From: Ryuthela nishihirai | Taxonomy: Eukaryota > Arthropoda > Arachnida > Araneae > Heptathelidae | NCBI GenBank assembly: GCA_038380435.1 | Contig: JAWZYU010000034.1 | Coordinates: 42,346,901-42,410,900, forward strand | Direction of reading: 5' to 3' | Length of the DNA: 64,000 nucleotides | Shown: positions 56,230-64,000 of the stretch, one piece after another | How positions within the stretch are numbered: position 1 is the stretch's first letter | Layout: each line of letters opens with the position of its first letter | Notes under the pieces: model-generated | What the model saw: the letters and a program-made list of their open reading frames with translations, nothing else | Told to the model about the DNA's origin: nothing | The model's database searches: none | Program-made: the position numbers and the translations under genes

Positions 56230-56247
56230 ATCCCACTTCTGACACCA
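56230..56247 (-). other. primer binding site of element 2
   Basis: The same 18-base tRNA-Leu-type site as element 1, separated from the LTR by 2 nt. Confidence 0.85.
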
Positions 56248-56249
56248 AA

Positions 56250-56872
56250 TGTTGCGGATTTCAAAAATTGATAGCCACTGAGCGTGAGTATTAAAAGCTA
56301 TATTTCAAAACCAAATTCAATACAAGGTAAATTGTTACAAAGGAAATATGGATGAAGTATCTTATTAACAAATCAACTATTAACATGCACAAGTCATCAA
56401 TCTTCCTGCATGAGCACACATCAGCTCTGTGTATTTTACTAAATACTACCTTTTACTTGATTTACCAGGTCACCCGAAGATCTTCACTCGTAAACCAATT
56501 CTCGTCCTGTGCTAATAACTTTTCACACACTAGCCGAACAAAAAGACAGTCCGTGTAGACATTCGAAGTTAGCCATAAAAGTTCCCACTTTTATACTTCC
56601 GCGTATACACAACACATCAAGTTACTTCTTGATACTTAACGATAAAAGATCCCACTTTTATCCTTCCGCGTATACACAACACATCAAGTTACTTCTTGAT
56701 ACTTAACGCGCACTGTCTCAGAACAGCTCACCGTCCATTTTCTCGAACTCTCCCACCGTTACAATACACAATGACCGTTAACGCTCCACTCTTCTTCTCC
56801 AAATTCTCCCAAAGTTCAATTCGTTGGCTGAAACTTTTTGCTTTCGGTTGCCAGATTCCTTCTGTCGTAACA
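56250..56872 (-). repeat. 5' LTR of element 2
   Basis: On the minus strand begins TGTTACGACAGAAGGAATCT and ends CCGCAACA. The candidate TATAAAAG is at 56588-56595 (minus). Confidence 0.95.
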
Positions 56873-56876
56873 ATAT

Positions 56877-58971
56877 ATATTATTCCAAACGGAGGAATCA
56901 CACATCTCTGTATAATAATTCGTACTTTTTAAATATCTACATATTTTAATCTTGCATGCTCGTCCCAGTGGTCTTATCGGTTCATTGCTAAAGGGTGTGT
57001 GGAGATTGAACTCGGATGAACGCTATTTGCTACTGATTAATAATTTCCTTCATTTAATGCAAGAGTTTGAGTAAATAATTCTTTGAACCAAATGGTGCCA
57101 CTATCGTTTTTTTTTTTATTTCCTCCTAAAAATCATTAACTTTCATACTAAACCATTTCAAAATAAACATCGTAAACGGTTTTTAACATAGCCCTCTGTA
57201 AAGTGTGTGTGTGTGGGGGGGGGGAGTATTCCATACTCTGAATAATTATTATCTGCGTATATGGATATACTTTTCCCATTCTGCATCAACAGACCAAGCA
57301 ATAAATTTATATCTCTCACATTTTTATTCTCAAGCACGTTTCATAGGAAGACATCACAGTAATCATTGCTTGAAAAAAATAACTGTTTTCAAAAAAGTCC
57401 CATTTATCGAGCCCATATTCTGCCGGTGGCTGATGTTTTCCCTATCATTCTGCATTTTCACAGAACCACGATTTACTTAGGGTCGTCGGTATCATAAGCA
57501 TTATTTCAACAATCTGAGAACAGTCCTACCATTTAGCAACATAAAATAAACATTTTTTTCAAGTTCACTTATTCCCTCTGTATAATTATTAGTGGTATAT
57601 TTCATTAAGAGTGATTTTTTTTTCTTCATTACATACCCCTCCTGCGGACCACGTTTTATTGACGGTTGCCAATAATCTGAGAATTAAATATAGCAGTAAT
57701 GAATATGTTATACAACGGGTTTTACAATGTTTGCTCTGTATAATAATTATCAGCGTTATTTATTTGGAAATACTTCCCCACTCTGTGAAAACAGTCCACG
57801 CAATATATTTTTAACCTCTTCCCAGTTTTACCACGTTTCACAGACAGTAATAAATGTTTTAAGTTCCGAATAGGGCATTACACTCCTTTCTCTGAAGGAG
57901 GACTTTTTTTTTTTACTGCTTAACTCACTCATCATGAGGGACCACGTTTCATTGACGGATGACACCACGTAAGTGACCGTGAAAATGTCTGTAATATTAC
58001 CCCATATTGGGAATTCCTTGCTTTTGTCGGTGGCTGAATTCACTCGTGCTGTGTTTAAAAATATTTATACTCGTCGAGCTGTATGAAATGTTTACATTGT
58101 ATCTCACACTTCCTTCATGTCTCGCTAGGAAGCATGTTTTAATGACAGATGGTACCTTGAAAGTAATTCTATTTTTCCATAATGGAATTTACATTCATAA
58201 CTCTGTATAATGCAGATCGCAACAATATACTAGTAATATACATTATTTCTCATCACATTCTGAATCACATTCTTCGCATATCTGTAATACCATTCTTAGC
58301 ATCAAAAAAAAAAACTGAATGACCTGGACAGGAGGATTTCTCTCCTAACAGCGGTCTAGTACCCTTTCTCTATCGAACTATGAGCCCTTTGCTACATGTA
58401 CTAGTCAATTTAATTAAATTGAATGCATAAAAGACCCCTCAGAATTAAGAAAAAACAACGAAATGGTTGTTAAAATTGCTTTGAAAAAACAGTAAAATGA
58501 ATGGCAGAATATTTGTAAATACGCACACATTGCAATTGTTGGTAGAAAGATTTGGAATAACAGTAAATACGCACACACTGCAGTGGTTGGAAGAATATTT
58601 TCAAAATTCTTCTAAGTGGAAGGCATTCCAGCATATTTTGAAGGTATTCTATCATCTCCAGTACATTTTATTTGATTATGCATGCTCATACGTATCAGCT
58701 TATGTAAAAAAAAATAGTTCCAACACGAATGCATGTTAATAGAGGACAATAGTCAAATACAATAATCTACTATAAAAAAATAATACATAAGTCTCACTCG
58801 AACGTACCCTCTTAACATACCTGGATTAATCCAGCGAAATGAGAAAGCTTCAGCGCAACATAAAAATCCACCTAACTATGCTTTGACATATATGTTATCC
58901 CACATAAACACACACACACTTTACACAGGGCTATGTTAAAAACCGTTTACGATGTTTATTTTGAAATGGTT
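56877..58971. other. interior of the fold-back-like element, right
   Basis: AT-rich with recurring motifs: CTCTGTATAATAATTAT-like (near 56900, 57235, 57580, 57735) and GACCACGTTT(T/C)ATTGACGG (57647, 57940), suggesting an old degenerate tandem of ~350 bp. (GT)n near 57203. No coding frame. Confidence 0.45.
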
Positions 58972-59619
58972 AAAAAATTCGGATGAGGGTAGAAACCAAG
59001 ATAGTTTTCTCTGGAAATTATGATCGAGTTGTTATTCATACCATCTGTTATATATTATTACCTCCAATTTAACTGAATAATATACTATCCCGCAGAAACT
59101 GATTTAAAAGATTGTCCTGCAGAAAAAGAAAAAAAATACTATTGGGTAAAAATATTTTAAAAAGTAGAACTTCTAATAGGTGTCGTCAGGAACCAAGATG
59201 GTGGAGTCTGGACTTGGAAATTTCGGATGAGGGTAGAAACCAAGATGGTGGACGACCGGCAAAATCACGGGAGTTTGTGGTGACGTCAGGTTTCTAAATG
59301 GTGGACTCGAAAAAATTTCGGGATTTGTGGAAAGCAAGATGGATGTCGGTGGAAATTACGAGTGGATTATCCGCAACTGAATAATTTCAGATTAATACAT
59401 TACTGGAGAAAGGTATTTTATTCACTACTGTCTGACTTCAGTCTTAAAAACAATGAGAATTCTGACCAATGTGCTCCGCCACCAGCTTGAAACACATGGG
59501 TGGCGGATCCCATAGGATTAACATTGATCCGCCACCTTGAAACACATGGGTGGCGGATCCCATAGGATTAACATTGATCCGCCACTGAGTTAGAACCCCC
59601 ACTTTCCCTCTACTGACAA

Positions 59620-60053
59620 CTCTTCCAAGGAAAGAATTTTTTATCTGCTAAATAGTTCATTAAAGAGAAAAATTAGAAGTGAGATTAGTAGTATTAAATA
59701 TTTTTGGGAGTATGTAGCATAATTATGATTTTTCGAAGTACCAGTATATAAGATCCCATAACTTTCTCCATTATGAGGGTATCCAGTAAATGGCATGAGT
59801 CGCAAAGGACAACACAAAAATCACAAAAAGGTGAGCCCCAAGGGGCAGGAAAACAATGAAAACTATGGTAGATAAGGGTACTAGACCATAAAGTGTTCCT
59901 GATCGAAAACCGTCCTATGCGCAGATTCAATGGTCTAGTCCTCTTGAATCTGCGCATAGGATCATGATCATACTTTAAAATGTTAGTAATGTAATCGTGA
60001 GGATTCGTGTCCACAGCTTCTAAGAATTTCTTAGATATCTGCTTTATGTGGGG
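59620..60053. other. unassigned spacer with a perfect hairpin
   Basis: Contains an 18-bp perfect inverted repeat (59913-59930 with 59944-59961, TCCTATGCGCAGATTCAA, 13-nt loop). The loop start TGGTCTAGT also pairs with ACTAGACCA upstream (59879-59888). No gene seen; the 135-codon frame at 59694-60101 runs into SINE-1. Confidence 0.55.
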
Positions 60054-61451
60054 GTTGGGTTGGGTTGTTTTACCTCTGAGCGGCACTTTTTTGCACACCA
60101 TGGGCTAAATGGCCAGGTCACATGGACCCCGAAGACTCGGAGAAGGTTGGGGGAGGGGACCTACTGGAACAGCTGTTGGGAGACAGATGGTAGCCTCCCG
60201 TCAAGGCCATGCAGCATGTTCTTTAACGTTGGGTTGTTTTACCTCTGAGCGGCACTTTTTTGCACACCATGGGCTAAATGGCCAGGTCACATGGACCCCG
60301 AAGACTCGGAGAAGGTTGGGGGAGGGGACCTACTGGAACAGCTGTTGGGAGACAGATGGTAGCCTCCCGTCAAGGCCATGCAGCATGTTCTTTAACGTTG
60401 GGTTGTTTTACCTCTGAGCGGCACTTTTTTGCACACCATGGGCTAAATGGCCAGGTCACATGGACCCCGAAGGCTCGGAAATGGTTGGGGGAGGGGACCT
60501 ACTGGAACAGCTGTTGGGAGACAGATGGTAGCCTCCCGTCAAGGCCATGCAGTATGTTCTTTAACGCTGGGTTGTTTTACCTCTGAGCGGCACTTTTTTG
60601 CACACCATGGGCTAAATGGCCAGGTCACATGGACCCCGATGGCTCGGAGATGGTTGGGGGAGGGGACCTACTGGAACAGCTGTTGGGAGACAGATGGTAG
60701 CCTCCCGTCAATGCCATCCAGTATGTTCTTTAACGTTGGGTTGTTTTACCTCTGAGCGGCACTTTTTTGCACACCATGGTCTAAATAGCCAGGTCACATG
60801 GACCCCGAAGGCTCAGTGAAGGTTGCGGGAGGGGACCCACTGGAACAGTTGTTGGGAGACAGATGGTAGCCTCCCGTCAAGGCCATCCAGCGTGTTCTTT
60901 AACGTTGGGTTGTTTTACCTCTGAGCGGCACTTTTTTTTGCACACCATGGGCTAAATGTCCAGGTCACAAGGACCCTGAAGGCTCAGAGAAGGTTGGGGG
61001 AGGGGACCCACTGGAACAGCTGTGGGAGACACATGGTAGCCTCCCGTCAAGGCCATCCAGCGTGTTCTTTAAAGTTGGGTTGTTTTACCTCTGAGCGGCA
61101 CTTTTTTGCACACCATGGTCTACATGGCCAGGTCATATGGACCCCGAAAGCTCAGAGAAAGTTGGGGACCCACTGGAACAGCTGTTGGGAGACAGATGGT
61201 AGTCTGCCGTCAAGGCCATCCAGCGTGTTCTTTAACGTGCACAGGGTATGTCTCTCCCGCACACGGGGCCACGGATTAACGTCCCATCCGACGGACGGCG
61301 TCCTTTCCAAGTCCATCGGTGTCCCCTACTGACCGTGGGCAGGGCGGGGAATTTTGCGGAGATAAATCTCAACGCTGACCCAGCTGGGACTCGAACCTGG
61401 GAACTACAGATTACGAGCCTGGCGCGCTACCTACTGAGCCACCCCCGCCCC
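60054..61451 (-). mobile_element. SINE-1 copy with a ~7-unit tail array
   Basis: Minus-strand copy. The first four units (60054-60735) share private changes (GACCTACTGG, CCATGCAGCA) and are nearly identical, indicating recent local amplification. The middle and a full head follow at 61230-61451. Confidence 0.92.
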
Positions 61452-61960
61452 ATATGGGTGTAAATATGTTGGACGCCTAAATCCCCATGTATTTGTCTGT
61501 TTGTCACAAACCATGGGGCATTTACGGCCTGTCTCAAGATTTTATTTTGAAAGATCTGGAGTTTCTCAATATTTGCCTTTGTCGTGTTAGCCCATATGGG
61601 GGATGCATGTGTTATAACGGGTCTAAGAACTGTAGGGTAATAAAGTAGTAACTTATGATCAATGGAGAGGATAGAATTCCTTCCCATCAAAGGGCCAAGT
61701 TGGCATCGAATCATGTTTGCTTTTTGCAGAACATTTTCAATGTGCTTGTCCCACCTGAGCTTGCTATGCAAGGTAACGCCCAGATACAGTTTTCCAGATA
61801 CAGTTTTCTGCCAGTTAAGTGTTGTATCGAAAAAGTTGAGAGTCTGGGGGTTAGTGACTCTTTTGGTGGTAAATAAAACTAAAGCACTTTTCTCAACGTG
61901 GATTGCAATGTTCCATTTACTATACCATTGCTCTATCTTATCCAAGCCTTCCTGTAATCT
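61452..61960 (-). pseudogene. Jockey-like LINE reverse-transcriptase fragment
   Basis: A minus-strand frame with LQEGLDKIEQWYSKWNI, LYLGVTLHSKLRWDKHIE, LRPVITHASPIWANTTK and LQIFQNKILRQAVNAPWFV, the C-terminal thumb region of Jockey-type RT. It is truncated on both sides and joined to SINE-1 sequence. At the right junction GTAATCTGCAG resembles GTAATCTGTAG of the SINE head, suggesting a microhomology join. Confidence 0.8.
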
Positions 61961-63244
61961 GCAGTAGGGGACACCGATGGGCTTGAAAAGGCCGCCGTCC
62001 GTCGGATAGGACGTTAAGCCGTGGCCCCGTGTGCGAGAGAGCCATACCCTGTACACGTTAAAGAACACGCTGGATGGTCTTGACGGGAGGCTACCATCTG
62101 TCCCCCAACAGCTGTTCCAGTGGGTCCCCTCCTCCAACCTTCTCTGAGCCTTAGGGGTCCATGTGACCTGGCCATTTAGCCCATGGTGTGCAAAAAAGTG
62201 CCGCTCAGAGGTGAAACAACCCAACGTTAAAGAACACTCTGGATGGCCTTGACGGGAGGCTACCATCTGTCCCCCAACAGCTGTTCCAGTGGGTCCCCTC
62301 CTCCAACCTTCTCTGAGCCTTCGGAGTCCATGTGACCTGGCCATTTAGCCCATGGTGTGCAAAAAAGTGCCGCTCAGAGGTAAAACAACCCAACGTTAAA
62401 GAACACTCTGAATGGCCTTGATGGGATGCTACCATCTTTCTCCCAACAGCTGTTCCAGTGGGTCCCTTCCTCCAACCTTCTCTGAGCCTTCGGGGTCCAT
62501 GTGACCTGGCCATTTAGCCCATGGTGTGCAAAAAAGTGCCGCTCAGGGGTAAAACAACCCAACGTTAAAGAACACGCTGGTTGGCCTTGACGGGAGGGCT
62601 ACCATCTGTCTCCCAACAACTGTTCCAGTGGGTCCCCTCCCCCAACCTTCTCTGAGCCTTCGGGGTCCATGTGACCTGGCCATTTAGCCCATGGTGTGCA
62701 AAAAAGTGCCGCTCAGAGGTAAAACAACCCAACGTTAAAGAACACTCTGGATGGCCTTGACGGGAGGCTACCATCTGTCTCCCAACAGCTGTTCCAGTGG
62801 GTCCCCTCCTCCAACCTTCTCTGAGATTTCGGGGTCCATGTGACCTGGCCATTTAGCCCATGGTGTGCAAAAAAGTGCCGCTCAGAGGTAAAACAACCCA
62901 ACGTTAAAGAACACTCTGGATGGCCTTGACGGGAGGCTACCATCTGTCTCCCAACAGCTGTTCCAGTGGGTCCCCTCCCCCAACCTTCTCTGAGCCTTCG
63001 AGGTCCATGTGACCTGGGTATTTAGCCCATGGTGTGCAAAAAAAGTGCCGCTCAGAGGTAAAACAACCCAACGTTAAAGAACACTCTGGATGGCCTTGAC
63101 GGGAGGCTACCATCTGTCTCCCAACAGCTGTTCCAGTGGGTCCCCTCCTCCAACCTTCTCTGAGCCTTCGGGGTCCATGTGACCTGGCCATTTAGCCCAT
63201 GGTGTGCAATAAAGTGCCGCTCAGATGTAAAACAACCCAACCCA
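61961..63244 (+). mobile_element. SINE-1 array, ~7 units, head missing
   Basis: Plus-strand copy starting within the middle region (TAGGGGACACCGATGGGC) and running through about seven 169-bp units to AACAACCCAACCC. Units share the private change AACACTCTGGATGG. Confidence 0.9.
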
Positions 63245-63740
63245 CATTTATAGGCGATGTTTTCCTACCTTTCATTTTTCAATTTCAACTCAGGCTGTTA
63301 CACACTTTCTCTCAACGAGCGACACAGCTTTACCCGCAAATGTACTTTACTCAGCTGGCATCTCCTCCTCTCCAAGCCAGAGTCCTTTTCGGGTATGCAG
63401 ACAGGTTTTGAAATCACATGGACAGGCGGCATGTCTTTGAGAAGGTGAAATCTCTTCTACACGTATGGGAGTCACGGCACAGACCATAAGAAACAGGAGG
63501 GGGAGAGAAAACTCTTATTCAAATTCGAGAAATACTGCTCTCACTATTCTTAAATAAAAGGAGAGCATCAAAAACGGAAATGCATTCCCCGGCAATGCCT
63601 TCGAGATCTCTCTCAATTCACGACCTTATGTAGTGGACAATTTACACTGGTTCGAGGCCACCGGGACAGTACTTCGCGGAGCTAGTCGATATTATCAGAT
63701 TCTGAACGATTTTTGGATTTCTTTCTCTCATTTTCGAGTG
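63245..63740. other. unassigned sequence
   Basis: Single-copy sequence; short overlapping frames (63-70 codons) without domains. Confidence 0.4.
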
Positions 63741-64000
63741 GTTGGGTTGGGTTGTTTAACCTCTGAGCGGCACTTTTTTGCACACCATGGGCTAAATGGC
63801 TAGGTCACATGGACCCCGAAGGCTCAGAGAAGGTTGGGGGAGGTGACCCACTGGAACAGCTGTTGGGAGACCGATGGTAGCCTCCCGTCAAGGCCATCCA
63901 GGGTGTTCTTTAACGTTGGGTTGTTTTACCTCTGAGCGGCACTTTTTTGCACACCATGGGCTAAATGGCCAGGTCACATGGACCCCTAAGGGTCAGAGAA
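63741..64000 (-). mobile_element. SINE-1 array, cut by window end
   Basis: Starts GGTTGGGTTGGGTTG, one full 169-bp unit and part of a second before the window stops. Confidence 0.9.

Larger units (their letters stand above)
52675..56872 (-). mobile_element. non-autonomous LTR element with captured host sequence (element 2)
   Basis: 4,198 bp on the minus strand, with 623-bp LTRs that look identical to each other and the same PBS and PPT as element 1. The flanking ATAT (52671-52674, 56873-56876) is a likely target duplication. It lacks protease, RT, RNase H and most of integrase. Its LTRs are clearly related to those of element 1 but have two, not three, 67-bp units and smaller deletions. It would need enzymes from a relative such as element 1. 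Confidence 0.95.
51195..59615. mobile_element. fold-back-like element with ~640-bp inverted arms
   Basis: 51195-51838 and 58972-59615 are inverted copies with only a few differences. Both outer ends are CAGTAGAGGGAAAGTGGGGG, and ACAA flanks both sides (51191-51194, 59616-59619). Inside the arms GTGGCGGATCAATGTTAATC is itself duplicated. Inner inverted pieces (57151-57214 and 58909-58971) add a second nested palindrome. No transposase frame is recognised, so the superfamily is open. Confidence 0.75.

Noticed and set aside
61427..62344. 305-codon frame joining SINE-1 and reverse-transcriptase sequence
   Set aside because: A chance fusion of a SINE-1 array with a truncated Jockey-like fragment; no start or domain logic.

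Overview
This is a repeat-dominated, AT-rich eukaryotic nuclear window. I find no convincing single-copy host gene, rRNA gene, functional tRNA gene or CRISPR array. Pol III tRNA-derived SINEs, hAT- and Tc1/mariner-like non-autonomous DNA transposons, RTE- and Jockey-like LINE remains and Ty3-type LTR elements point to an animal. An arthropod, perhaps a chelicerate, is my best guess from the style of the elements; this is inference only.

Layout: 1-815 is a ~32-bp minisatellite. 1566-13816 is mostly copies of one tRNA-derived SINE (here SINE-1, ~385 bp). Its 3' portion is a 169-bp unit that is often tandemly repeated. The same stretch holds a palindromic Tc1/mariner-like MITE swollen by internal repeats (7858-8987) and a second SINE family nested in a SINE-1 copy (11216-11444). 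14412-20764 is a young Ty3-type LTR retrotransposon with 709-bp LTRs, gag, a candidate -1 frameshift site and a pol broken by one frame shift. 20804-21417 is another MITE copy carrying about one and a half units of a 118-bp repeat. 21618-28596 is a hAT-like element with an exact 8-bp target duplication whose interior is ~52 copies of a 128-bp satellite. 30056-36034 is ~175 copies of a 34-bp satellite. 36092-39655 is an RTE-like LINE inserted into a MITE. 39991-48096 is again SINE-1 arrays in both orientations. 48592-51125 is a MITE with the 118-bp repeat expanded to about 18 copies. 51195-59615 is a fold-back-like element with ~640-bp inverted arms that contains a second LTR element (52675-56872, minus strand). 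The rest is SINE-1 arrays flanking a Jockey-like LINE fragment.

The standout is the 52675-56872 element. It is a non-autonomous relative of the 14412-20764 element with matching 623-bp LTRs, PBS and PPT. Its body is a single 990-codon frame: gag N-terminus, then foreign sequence, then the last ~60 codons of pol. The foreign part contains a recognisable metazoan thymidine phosphorylase (TYMP) domain without introns, a degenerate C2H2 zinc-finger stretch and ~290 unrecognised residues. This is the layout expected of retroviral-style transduction of host mRNAs by an LTR retrotransposon, and a relative of the likely helper lies 32 kb away.

The second theme is satellites arising inside transposons. 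The 128-bp, 118-bp, ~90-bp and 169-bp arrays all lie within the boundaries of identifiable elements, and three of the four element types still show target-site duplications. Coordinates of element ends are read by eye and are exact only where a target duplication is quoted.
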